64,000 nt of DNA, taken from NCBI GenBank assembly GCA_944472135.2, contig OX235270.1:115397842-115461841 (forward strand). The letters are read 5' to 3'. The translations under genes and the position numbers were made by a program. Positions 1 to 12,500 of the stretch are shown here, in pieces. The DNA comes from Trichobilharzia regenti (lineage: Eukaryota; Platyhelminthes; Trematoda; Strigeidida; Schistosomatidae). The notes beneath the pieces were generated by a model, which saw nothing but the letters and a program-made list of their open reading frames with translations, searched no databases and was not told the DNA's origin. The stretch's first letter is position 1, and each line of letters starts with the position of its first letter.

Positions 1-2542
1 ACTAACTTCAAACACAAGGAGAGACACTGTTTGACTTGGAGACCCCCTTCATCAAACCAACGCTGGACACAAATAGACCACATAGCAATAAGCTATCGTT
101 GGCGTGGGTCGGTAGGAGATTGTCGCTCCTTCTGGAACACGTGCGTAGATACCGACCATGCACTGGTCCGCGCTCGGGTGTGCTTACGACTGAACGGACG
201 TAGGAAACAGCTGGCGGTAAAACCATCACGTCCCCAGCTCGATCAGGAAACTAAATCCGTATTTGAGGAAGAACTAGCTAAACACATATCTGTGTTCGAC
301 AGCTGTGCTCACCCTGAAGAAGCTTGGAAAAATATCCAGGCAGCCATAGATACAGCTGTAAAAGCTGTGAATAAGGTAAACCCAAAGGTGAGTAAAAACC
401 ACTGGATCTCCACCGCCTCATCCGAACTGATAGATGCTAGAAGACTTATTCCGGCGAGCTCCGAATTCAATGAGGAGCGAAAGCTGCACAAGAGGAAACT
501 TACGAAAAGTCTCCGCAAGGACCGTGAACAGTGGTGGGCGACAAAAGCCAAAGAGATGGAGAAAGCTTCGAGGATAGGCAACACCAGGCAACTCTTTGGA
601 CTCATCAGGGAAACGGGTGGGAGAAGACAAATCATTAGTGAGACAATCTCGGAAAAAAATGGCACTATAATTAGCTCCCAGGATAGACGACTGGATCGTT
701 GGAAAGAGCATTATGAGGAGCAGTTTAATTTGCCCACAGCCACGCTCAACCTTCCGAGCATCCAACACCTCCCTGAATGGGATATAGACACAGGTCCTCC
801 GTCACTAACTGAGGTTACTAAAGCTGTCACCAATCTGAAACTAGGCAAAGCAGCGGGACCTGATGGAATGACTCCAGAGGTATTTAAGTACGGTGGAGAC
901 AGCTTACTGTCCGGATTAACTGAGGTACTAGGCAGCGTCTGGGAATCAGAAGAAGTCCCATCGGGTTGGTGTAAGTCACTGATTATCCCCATATACAAGA
1001 AGGGAGACAAGTCTTCCTGTGATAATCACAGAGGGATTAGCTTGACTAATATAGTATCTAAAGTCTTAGGCTCAATAATCATGCGTAGACTGAGTGGTGC
1101 TCGGGAAGCACAAACACGAGAGAGCCAGGCAGGCTTTAGACCAGGAAGAGGGTGTATTGATCATATCTTCACCCTCCGACAGATTCTAGAACATAGGCAT
1201 TCCTACCGGCGTCCAACAGTCATTATATTTCTTGACCTAAAGGCAGCATTCGAGAAGTTCTCTGGAGATGCTTGGCTGTAAAGGGAATTCCGAGAAAATA
1301 TATTGCACTGATTAAGGCACTCTACTCATACACATACAGCCAGGTGAGGGCTTACGGCGAGCTGTCATCTGAACTGATGACGACCAGTGGTGTCCGTCAA
1401 GGATGCCCATTATCCCCTTTTCTATTCAACTTCATCATAGATGTGTTAATGGACTTAACCCTAGGTGACTTCAGCGACTCAGGGATTGACTTGCTACCAG
1501 GGAATAATCTCGTTGACTTGGAATATGCAGACGATATAGTCCTTCTAGGCGAAGACGCTGACGAAATGCAGAGTCTTCTAAACACCTTGAGCTGCAATCT
1601 ACGAATGTTTGGCATGCGATTCGCTCCCGCCAAATGCAAGATGATGTTACAGGACTGGACTACATCGACGCCTAGTTTAAAAATAGGAAGTGAAGTGGTA
1701 GAGCACGTTGACCGCTTCACTTATTTGGGAAGTACCATCAGCCCCAACGGGTTATCTCTGACGAAATCTCAGCACGAATACAAGGGGCTCGTTTCGCATT
1801 TTTTAGTTTACGCCGACTCTGGCGTAGACGAGATGTTCGACTATCGACCAAAGGGCGGGTGTACTGCTCATCAGTCCGCTCCGTCCTCCTTTATGGTTGT
1901 GAGACCTGGCCACTGAGAGTGGAAGACATGAAAAGACTAGCTGTCTTTGATCATAGGTGCCTGCGTTCTATTTCCCGTGTAAAGTGGCATAATAAGGTGA
2001 GCAACATTGAGGTTAGGCGTCGAGTTCTAGGTAAGCAGGGGAAATCAATCGACGAAGTCGTGAAGTTACAAAGACTGAGATGGTTAGGACATGTGTTACG
2101 TATGCCAAGTCATCGCCTTCCTCGACGAGCAATGTTAGCGGATATAGGGTCAGGCTGGAAAAAAGCTAGCGGCGGTCAAACAAAAACTTGGCACCAGTCA
2201 ATGAAATCCACAACAGTTAGTTTAAGCCACGTAGGAAGGTGTAGACTTCCAGGCTGGGGTCCTCGGGACGGTAAAAATCTATGGTTGGAAACAATTGGTG
2301 ACATGGCTCAAAATCGTTCTCAGTGGCGCAGATGCATCCACTCTTTGTAACTTATGATTTCCAATGAAACTGTTTTGTTCTTCTTTACTTCTTCTTTGTC
2401 TCACACCTCTGTTTACTGTCTCTATTATGCTTTTCTTCTTCCTTCTTCTCTTGCTTTGTGTGCTACAAAGGGAGTGTGGCGACTTGAACTTCCGCACATT
2501 TGTGCAAAGTTCTATGTTGAAAACATACAGACATACATACAG
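1..2542 (+). mobile_element. RTE-A non-LTR retrotransposon, copy 1 (5' part outside window)
   Basis: Runs from inside the endonuclease domain through the reverse transcriptase to the 3' UTR and an ACAT/ACAG repeat tail. The 3' UTR, from the stop near 2350 to the tail, is shared with the copies at 4390, 6186, 20456 and 49558, which defines the family. An APE-like endonuclease fused to RT, a short 3' UTR and a microsatellite tail fit the RTE clade; SR2/Perere-3-like is likely, but I cannot confirm the exact family name. Confidence 0.88.
31..2350 (+). pseudogene. RTE-A ORF2 (endonuclease-RT), two frameshifts
   Basis: Three overlapping frames (31-1281, 1272-1916 and 1859-2350) together make the C-terminal two thirds of the polyprotein. 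Visible RT motifs are [57 protein letters not shown] and the catalytic YADD near 1530. The first frame break is a 13-base deletion at about 1251, removing the codons after AAFD compared with the copy at 25000, with CGA at both edges. The second is a one-base loss near 1753 after SPNG. The C-terminal [18 protein letters not shown] segment is intact. The copy is non-functional as it stands. Confidence 0.88.
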
Positions 2543-2647
2543 CAGGTCGAAGATGGGGCAGTAACTCATCGAAGAAGACATTGCGAAGTGGTCGCGCTAT
2601 GTCGTGAACTGGCAGAAGTTAGAATTCAAGAACCATTGGATCGGGTC

Positions 2648-2835
2648 TCAGTGGCTCAATGGTCTACGACGTCGCTTGCCTTGTAACCAAAATGTCCTGG
2701 GTTTGAACCGCGGTGGTTGCGTACTGATGAAGAGTCTCAAACTAGGACGAAATAGCTGTCCAGTACCTCCAGGTTTTCCAGTGGTTCTCTAACTGATGTC
2801 AACTCATGGGGAAATCCTCCATACAATCAAAAGAT
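2648..2835 (+). mobile_element. Sm-alpha-like SINE with hammerhead-like motif
   Basis: A tRNA-like head contains a box A match (GTGGCTCAATGG, near 2650) and a box B match (GGGTTTGAACC, near 2699). It is followed by a hammerhead-like core (CTGATGA at 2724-2730, GAAA at 2749-2752) and a shared 3' part ending near AACTCATGGGGAAATCC. This matches the architecture of the schistosome Sm-alpha retroposon, a polymerase III SINE. It sits in the 3' flank of the atlastin gene. Confidence 0.72.
2724..2752 (+). ncRNA. Hammerhead-ribozyme-like core
   Basis: CTGATGA, then a small stem-loop (GTCT/AGGAC around CAAACT), then GAAA. Compared with the textbook core, three extra bases (AGA) lie between CTGATGA and the helix. 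The flanking stem I does not pair cleanly, so activity is doubtful. Confidence 0.5.
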
Positions 2836-3402
2836 GAAATAACAAACATATTAAGGAGAGAAAAGTATATGTTGCAGGAAAAAATACACAGCAATGACTA
2901 CTCGATGAATAAAAATATCGTGAATAAATACACTTGTTTAATTTAATTTTCAAACTACTTATGATTAAGTTGTTTCTTTTATTCGAAGCAAAAGACAATC
3001 ACATTGCTTGTTCCATTCTACTTTTGGGAATAGAATAAAAGGGTTGTAAAATATATGTGAACAGATCTAACTTATTTGGTATGTGGCTTAAAATAATACA
3101 TATGGAGAAATAAGTTCAAGTACAATCCAATGATGTGATAGAGACATAAAACCCCAAAATTATGGTAAGATATATGCAAAATAACCGAGACTGTTCACAA
3201 TTTCAGACTGACAGTCTCTTAATGAACTTTACAAAGGTCAAGATGGAGCTGTAGGACTGAATCACAGTAATCCTCAATACAATCATATATTACAGAGAAG
3301 AAAGAAGGATTAAGACCAGAATTCACATTCAGTTGAATAATAAAGTAGCACTGTTAAGTTATAAGAACAGTGATAAAATATAACTTGATGTAACTAAATA
3401 TT
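2836..3402. other. Atlastin 3' flank, nothing else recognised
   Basis: AT-rich DNA containing the presumed atlastin 3' UTR and candidate poly(A) signal. No coding or repeat signal that I can support. Confidence 0.5.
2978..2983 (-). promoter_or_regulatory. Candidate polyadenylation signal for atlastin
   Basis: TTTATT on the plus strand reads AATAAA on the minus strand, about 420 bases past the atlastin stop. The only support is motif and position. Confidence 0.35.
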
Positions 3403-3504
3403 TCATCTTCTAGTAGTATGGTCGTTAGGAGGAATCAAATCACCACCCCCAACTAACTGAGCTATTCCACGTCTGCCAACTACTTCTATTGCAGGAGTGA
3501 GGAC
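3403..3504 (-). CDS. ATL: Atlastin exon 7: C-terminal tail and stop
   Basis: Residues 497-529, opening [13 protein letters not shown] and ending TTRR before TGA. The acceptor is TTTTACAG. In animals the tail after the membrane hairpin forms an amphipathic helix that helps fusion; here it is about 33 residues and glycine/arginine rich. The exon is assigned by position, phase and an open frame rather than by strong sequence similarity, so it is the least certain part of the gene. A shorter or alternative last exon is possible. Confidence 0.72.
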   Translation of the reverse strand, partial: VLTPAIEVVGRRGIAQLVGGGDLIPPNDHTTRR

Positions 3505-6500
3505 CTGTAAAACAGAGAAGGAAAATGTAGTAAAATATATTAGTAAGAACTCAGTTAAGCAAAAGAGATGATTCAACATGCACCACGCTATTAGACACAC
3601 TAATTTGTATGAGTGGGGAAGCGGAGGGGGGTGAAAACGCCTAATAACTCAAGCTGAAGTAGACAGAAAAGGATACAACCTACTGGCGCATACTTCAATT
3701 TGAAGTGAGCTTTTAGATTTCTCGACGAGTTTATTAATCATCTCTCCTGGTGAACAACCAATCACGTTGAAGGTCACCAGGGGAGATCATTTCTAAACTC
3801 GTGGAGAAATCTGAAAGCTGAAAAAGTGACCTAGTAGGGCAATAAATCCTTCGCAAATTGACTATCCAGCTCACAGAACACAATTACATCAAAGTCATGC
3901 ACGCAATCTACAAATCTTCTCCACTATATCTGTATCTTACGAGCGGAACACACTTCTTGGTGCTCGAAAGTGGGAGGACTTCACTAAAAGCAAAGAATCC
4001 GCCAAAGAGGAATTATTATTCTTTCTCCACGAGTGCCTCCATCATCAAATCTTACCAACCAGTGTCAGATACAAACCACCAGTCAACTGCCCAGTGGGAT
4101 GGAAATAGGCCAAACAATGTGGTTAACGAATGGCCAAATTGATGGTTACAGATGCACATTATTGGATTGACAAATATCAACAAATAATGGATGTCAAAAA
4201 GAAAAAGTAAAAAAACCCTTAACCAGGAACACATGTTAACGCAGATCACTGCAATTACATTGTCAAGTAGAAGACACAGAGAACAAAGACGGAGAGTTCT
4301 CAAAACCAAGCTAGCCAAAACCAGAAAACAACGATCAGACAATCAGCTATTGACTGCGGAGTCAACCTACCAAAACATAAACTACTACAATTGGTGGCAT
4401 GCCTCAAAATCATTCTCAATGCACAGCACAGATGTATCCACCCCTTGTGACTTATGATTTCCAATGAAACTACATTGTTCTTTGTTACTACTATTTCTTT
4501 GTCTCACACCTCTGTTTACTGTCTCTATTATGCATTTCTTCTACTTTCTTCTATTGCTTTGTGTGCTACAAGGAGGGAGTGTGGCGACTTGAACTTCCGC
4601 ACATATGTGCAAAGTTTTATGTCGAAGACAGGCAGACAGACAACAGGATTAAACTACAACACTGAAGACTCTTCAAAAACTGATTTCTTCTCTGCTCTTG
4701 AATCATCACCCAAATCATCAAACTCAAACGAGGAAACACAGGAAGAGATACGCCAAACAATCATACCAATGGTCAAACAAAAAAAACACAATTCAACTTC
4801 AAAGAACTAAAGGTCCTCGAAAAGCTGAAAAATAGGAATGACATAGTCATTCTACCAGCTGACAAAGGAAGAACAAGAGCAGTCATGGAAAGTGAAGAAT
4901 ACACCAAGAAAGCTGAAGAACTATTCAAAGATAAGGACGTATATCAACAACTTACAAAAATTCCCTACATGCATTAGACAACTGCATCCAAAGGACCTTA
5001 AACAAGCTCACTGAAACAGATTAGATCACAAAAAAAGATCAATGGCAAATGAAATCCAATGGGCTAGTCCTACCCCGATTCTACGTCAGGCTCAAAATAC
5101 ACAAACCGAACATGCCGTTACGTCCAATTGTATCACTTCCAAGAACCCCAACATACAATTTGTCCAAAAACTATACAGAAAATTGAAACACCTGAAGGAT
5201 TCCTGCGACCACTCCATCAAATCTAATATTTAATTTCTAGAGTCTAGAGAAAATCAGAAGCATTCAAATAGATGACCAAGAAATTATGGTCTACTTCGAC
5301 GTCACAGCTTTGCATACCTCAAGTGGACAGAAACTAGCAAAAAGAGACCATGGAGCAATTACCCAGCAAAGACGAACATTTCCCACAACAGTCAAAAATG
5401 CAACACACAAGTTGGATGGAATGCATACACCTATGCCTAACAACGTAGTTCCAATTTAACGGACAAACATATATGAACAAGTTAAAGGAACACCCATGGA
5501 ATTACCCATAACAGGTTTGATTGCCGATGCAGTGATGCAAAGACTCAGAAACACAATCCTACTACAGATTAAACCCGAAATTGGGATACGTTACGTAGAT
5601 GATACATTCGTAATAATCGAAAGAAACGAGTTGGACGAAACTCACAACTTACTGACATCCTATTTTTCTGAGTGTCTTTCATATTAAATAACCCTTGCCA
5701 ATACCTACTAATCTTAACCCTGTCTAGTCATAATTTGATTATTCATCACACACACACACACAAGAATAGTTATATGCAATTGCGACTGTACAGCTAAGTG
5801 AATGAATTCGCCGAAAACAGACTCTTCGCTGAACTGTTCGTTTTTATATTTATGCCTAAATGAGTATTTTTCGTGAAAAAAATTGGGTTCGTCGAGTATC
5901 TGGCGATGATTGTTGGGTTAAATATATAGGTGAAAGTAGTAAAGTAGGGTCAGTCAGGTTAGCGGAGAACAGAAACCTTAGCGAAATCTTGACTAGTAGA
6001 GTGTAGTAAGCTGATGATGAATTAAGAAAAACACTCACCACTACATGCAGTTAATTACACACAACCACATAATATGATGGTAGAAGGTAGTCGAAAATCG
6101 AATGTAACTGGTTTGGGAGATTGATAACTGAAGCTTTACTCAACGTATCAACTGAGAATATGCGCAATATGAATGGTTCCACACCTGTTTGTCTGTCTGT
6201 CTGTTTTCGACATAGAACTTTGCACAAATGTGCGGAAGTTCAAGTCGCCACATTCCGTGTAGCACGCGAAGCAAGAGAAGAAAGTACACGAAAAGCATAA
6301 TAGAAACAGTGAGCAGGCACCTATGATCAAAGACAGCTAGTCTTTTCATGTCTTCCACTCTCAGTGGCCAGGTCTCACAACCATAAAGGAGGACGGAGCG
6401 GACTGATGAGCAGTACACCCGCCCTTTGGTCGATAGTCGAACATCTCGTCTACGCCAGAGTCGGCGTAAACTAACAAATGCGAAACGAGCCCCTTGTATT

Positions 6501-9500
6501 CGTGCTGAGATTTCGTCAGAGATCAGCCCGTTGGCACTGGCTGATGGTACTTCCCAAATAAGTGAAGCGGTCAACGTGCTCTACCACTTTACTTCCTATT
6601 TCTAAACTAGGAGGCTGTGTAGTCCAGTCCTATAACATCATCTTACATTTGGCGGGAGCGAATCGCATGCCAAACATTCGTAGATTGCGGCTCAAGGTGT
6701 TTAGAAGACTCTGCATTTCGTCAGCGTCTTCGCCTAGAAGGACTATATCGTCTGCATATTCCAAGTCAACGAGATTATTCCCCGGTAGCAAGTTAATTCC
6801 TGAGTCACTGAAGTCACCTAGGGTTAAGTCCATTAACACATCTATGATGAAGTTGAATAGAAAAGGAGATAATGGGCATCCTTGACGGACACCTGTTTAT
6901 GACATCTGGAATACTCTACTACCCTCACGACAAATGAGGAAGGACAGGAATCACAAAAATTGAGTTTCCGAGTAGTGTAGTTACAGCTGATATAACTATG
7001 AACAATAGACTGTGTTCGGAATGTTATCAAGTAAATAATATAAATTCATTGTGATATATACAATGAACAAATAGGCACAGAATGAATATGAAGTACGTGA
7101 CTACTAAGATACACGACTGTTCTATGTGCTCCTAGATTCATTTGACAGCTATCCAGACCACTGTTTATAAAGCGGAATCGAAACTGTTAATCTGCTTTTT
7201 GAAAACTATGTACGTAGACCAATGGGGCATACTTCTACATACGGCTCCTCTCCTTTCAATTTTAGATATTCCTATGTAATAATGTAGCATTTACAACCTT
7301 CTTGTTATACGATTATTGAATAGCTGATACAAAACGCTTTGCGTAAACTGATGAAAGCAACATATATTTATTCTTATATGCGCTAAGGTAGGCTTTATTT
7401 GCTTACCGTGGGCTCAACAATGGCATACCGCAACCAGTAACTAAGTCTTCAATATATTTAATAGTGTGAAATATTCACATCTCATGAATTAAAAGTCAAT
7501 CTCAAAAAAGAATATTGTTTTCAATAATTTATCTTCAGGTTCTTACAAATTTAAAATATATTTGTTGTCGTTATAATAATGACCAATAGGTTATAAAAGG
7601 TGTCAGGTGAGTGGCTATAACCTTGAACTGAATTGTCAATTTTTCCTACCCCACATTCTAGGAATCCATTATGACTAATTACCACCACTGTCTCCCATTT
7701 CACAATATTGTGATCGATTTCAGCCTAGCACGTTTGTCATACAAGTACGACTATTTATTTTGGCACCGCATAACTAATCTGTTATTCTCCGTAGAAAATG
7801 TATCCGCTGCATAACTGGCCATTATTGTAACGACAGTATATATTATATTTTATAAATGTAAGCACCTGAAGATGAATTATTGAAAACAATATTCTTCGTT
7901 TAGATCTTCAACATGTTGCAATTTCGGTAGGAAATATAACGATACAAAAATAGAGATAAAGTGCTAGAGCATACCTTATTCATTACTAACTCAGCTGATT
8001 GGTCTATAGCATTAGCTAATTCCGGTGCTCGACCAGTATAACTTAAAAACAACCAGGTAAACAATGTTATTAAAGCAATGTAGAACGGCATAGTCAGAGC
8101 ATTTGAAACCACTGATAAGCCAATGAACTCAGATATTCCTGTGACAACATAGAAAAGCAGTAGGATAACAACCAAGACGGTTGGAGTACGAAACGTCTAC
8201 AAATGAAAAAGTAAATAAAACAGGCAGTTAATATATTTATTTCCGAAATAATAACAGTGTAGGGTTAACAATAAAACCATGTAACTCAGTCCTGCACATT
8301 GAAATTATATATAAACACCTTATTTTCCAATTATGAATGAAATGAATCGTACCCAGAATATTACACAAATTGGGTATATGTTATAGAATATGATTACGAA
8401 TTCAAAACACGACTGTTAGTCATAGTACGAAAGTCTGATAATGTCATTCTACTTTCCGTATTAAATAAGTTTAGTTCAAATGTCACAGCGATGAAGTTTT
8501 AATAACTAGATGACGTTTCGAGTATGGATTATTGCTCATAATCATATTCTACTTTCTTTATAATGCCGGAGTAAGTACTATTTGCGAGTTCTTGTTTGAC
8601 GAAATAAGGGTTGAATACACTCAGTTTTGTGCTACATACTAGGAGATCATCAGTGGAAAACCTGAAACTTGGACACCATGAATTTCGGTACGTATTAACC
8701 AATAATGTTTACATCCAGGAAAAATTTACTGTTTTCTTTAAAATTCGAACTGAAACTCTATTGTTAACTGAGCATTACCATTAGTATAACCAGTATTAAT
8801 ATAATTACAGAGTGCATACATATGCGAGCACTACCAAATTCTCGGTTTTTAAAGGTATATATTATAAAACTTACATCTATTAGGCTATATTTCGATATCT
8901 AAAGTGACACAGGACAGGAGTGATAAATATGCTACTGAGACACACCAAACAATAAAGAACAAACAAAAACAGGCCGCGTGTGACCGGCCTCAAGCAGTTG
9001 TCCCCTAGGCTCTGCGGTCACGCAACCAACTTCCACGGTGTGGGCAGCCAGGAAGTAACAAACGCCCTCACAATCCGAAATGCACACAAAATCCCTCTAA
9101 TCCTCACTCATCTTAAGTGACAAGTCTTTCATCAATGAGTTAAATCATCATATAATTATATATTTCAACAAGTCATATGGCATTTAAAATATGTTATTTA
9201 TGAGACAATGCGAATAACACCAGTGTTTTGCTGCAAGTCAACAATTTAAACGGATGGTTCTCCAACCAACAGTTTAATCACACACTAAAAGAGAAAAGCC
9301 TTGCAGCTAATCATATGTGTATTCTTTGAGAGACTTTAGTCTAACTAACCACCTTTTATACCAAATATACATACGACTTTACAACTTTTAAAAGATCCTT
9401 GAAAAGACACATCTACGTGCTGAATTAATGGACAAATAAGTGTACTGTGTTGTGCGTTTTTTGAGAAGGGAGAGTATATACTCCTTGTTTGGAAGCCATT

Positions 9501-12500
9501 TACTTACTTATCAGAACAAATTTATAAATACAAGAAATGAAAATATTCTTAAAAATGTACAAAGACATTATAACATACTTGAAATATGTTCTTTTTGGAA
9601 TTCGCTAAGCGGAAGTCTTCTCCCATTTGCTTCATTGTTTCCTTTAAGCGATGCAAATAATCTTCAGAAAATGCTTCACCACCCATTTTAGGGATACTAT
9701 TGAACTTCTCAATACAAGTATTATATATTTTCGAATGCAATGCATCTAGTTCATTCGGGTTGATGTACGGTCGGTCTGGTCCACATACCTAATAAGGTTT
9801 AGAAAGAAAAGTGTAATCAGGGTTCCCAACAGTGTACTAAATGACTTGTTATGAAATAAGCATACGACACAGCTGTAGAAAATTACTTAAGAACAGTGAA
9901 AATAAGTATCGTGTTGGTTAGGGCTCATCAGTGCATACTTCGGAACCCAGATAACTGTCTCATGTTACACCATTCTTCAAGTAAAAGATAGTATTACGAA
10001 GTGTTTGAAATGGACTGATTATACAGACACAATTTAATATTTATATAATAATAATAATGAAAACAAAAACACGTCGTGCAGTGAAGAGTTTCTTTGCAAC
10101 GAATTCATTCACTTAGCTGTACAGTCACAATCACATATACTTGTTTGTGTATGAGTCTGTACATTAAGTTTCTCCGATAAGAATAAAAATAAGTTAGGGT
10201 TATCATTGTTGTCAAGACATTTCAAAAATGTGATGAGTAATCAGATTGTAACTAGGGGTTGGGGTGAAGATTGGTAAGAGGGTAGTTGTGATGTGTTGCC
10301 AAAAAGACAGTTACTGATGTTAATCAACACATAAAAGAAGTTGAATAAACGTAATAACTCCCTATAACATTTTTAATTCCTAGAACTCTTACACAATTCC
10401 ATATTTTCCTTTGTTTCTATGTGCATCCTGACTACAACTCACTCATTAAACTATCCATCTCATTACGTAACTGTATTACGTTTATTCAACTTCTTTTATG
10501 TGTTGATTAACATCGGTAACTATGTCTTTTTGGCAACATATCACAACTACCCTCTTACCAATCTTCACCCCAACCCCTAGTTACAATCTGATTACTCATC
10601 ACATTTTTGAAATGTCTTGACAACAATGATAACCCTAACTTATTTTTATTCTTATCGGAGAAACTTAATGTACAGACTCATACACAAACAAGTATATGTG
10701 ATTGTGACTGTACAGCTAAGTGAATGAATTCGTTGCAAAGAAACTCTTCACTGCACAACGTGTTTTTGTTTTCATAAATGCCTGAATGGGGACTATTCAT
10801 GAATTATAATAATCACTATTCAGAAGAATAATTATAAATAGTGGCATTTTTTAGCGTTTTTTATACACACTGCAACAGTTTATCTCCTTTTATAAACATG
10901 TACACAGAAAAAATTCTAAAAATAACAGTAAAATCACAAAAAAACTGAAGCTTGACAGAAACAATAAATTATAAATAGATAACATCATAGATAGTACACG
11001 TAATAATAATCTTTGCTCATACTTTGCAGTTCAGATTACTGATTTAAAAAGTTTATGTGTTCTTTTCTGACATCTGACTATCTCTTCACACACAACCACC
11101 CATGCCAAGTATGGGTGAATTCGTGCTAAATTCATATGAATTATCTTCTGGTTTCACCCGCGGAGATAAACAAGGAGAAAGTTGAGAATAAAGAGGATGT
11201 TCAGTATCAGACAAGATAACTTTAGCCAACTGCTTTCAAGAATTCAAATGCCTGTTGACAATAATGTCAGTTAGCTGAATTAAAGGCATACCATTAACCC
11301 TACAGTCTTTAGTGTTCTACGTAATATGATATAGTCTTTCTTGAGAAGCCCAGGGAAGAGTAACGGCGAATAATAGAAAAGAATGGGTAGAATATATGAA
11401 TTGAGTTTTGCCAGAAGGTTTCAACTTCTTTATGTAATAAGTCAAACAAAAGATATGAGATGACTAACAGAGATTCTAAGAGAAGCTGATACCGAGATGA
11501 GAGATTTCCGATTTACTCTCTACCAAAGTGCCGTCAATATTACGGGAATCATGAGACTGAGTCAGTCTACGCAAATCTTGTTCGCATCTGAAACTAAAAT
11601 CAACAATATGAAATTTAGATGGATTTAATTTAAGACCATTTAGGTGAGGCCACTTGTTAACTTCAGACAAGAATTTATTCATATAAGAACAGTCCACACC
11701 AGAAACTACCAGGACAGAAATGGTAAGAACATAGGTATGTTTAACGAAGTTAGCCTTGGAAGAATATGGAAGGTCATGCAAAAAGAAAGAAAAAATGAAT
11801 GAAGAGAGTACAGCAACTTGAGGCGTTGTTATTGTTTTCTAACTGAAAAATAAGAAGACAGTCACCTTGTGACCCACGAATCAGTGTTTGCTGAAATCAG
11901 CTTGCTCAGTAAACGTGCTCTAGGAATAGAGTTAAAACAGCAGTGCAGTCTAAAAAGGAGGTCCGAACAAACTTTGCGTGTTTATCAAGACTTGAAACAA
12001 TACAACGACAGCATCTAAAGTGCTTCTACTGCATTTGTAAGCTGTTTGTCTGTCTGTCTGGATTCAATATAGAACTTGGCACCGAAGTGCACCAGTTCCA
12101 GTTGCCACGTTCCGAATAGCACACGGAGGTAGACAAGAAGATGAGTGAAGAGAATCAATACAGTCTGACAAGTATAAGAGTGAAACAGAATGGGTAATGG
12201 TAGAAAGGAATATGAAAGATTACGGAGACTGAATACATCTGCGCTGGCCATTGACAACGATTTTGAGCCATGTCACCTATTGTCTCCAGCCATTGATTCC
12301 TAGAGTCCCGAGGGCCCCAACCCGGGAGTCTGCATCTCCCTACCTGACTCAGTTTAACTGTCAAGGATTTCATGGATTGATGCCATGTTTTTGTTTGGCC
12401 ACCACTGGCTCTTTTCCAACCTGAACCTATGTCAGCTAGCAATGCCCGTCGGGGGAGGCGGTGGTTAGGCATGCGCAGCACGTGACCTAGCCATCTCAAT

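Noticed and set aside
3403..3600. Stand-alone 65-codon gene
   Set aside because: The upper half is intron sequence before a TTTTACAG acceptor; only 3403-3504 is coding, as the last atlastin exon.
7900..8175. Separate small membrane protein gene
   Set aside because: It is the atlastin transmembrane exon read into the intron; phase and motif order place it in the atlastin gene.
10057..10775. CRISPR or satellite array
   Set aside because: There are only two copies, inverted, with no regular spacers; it is a foldback element, and the genome is eukaryotic.
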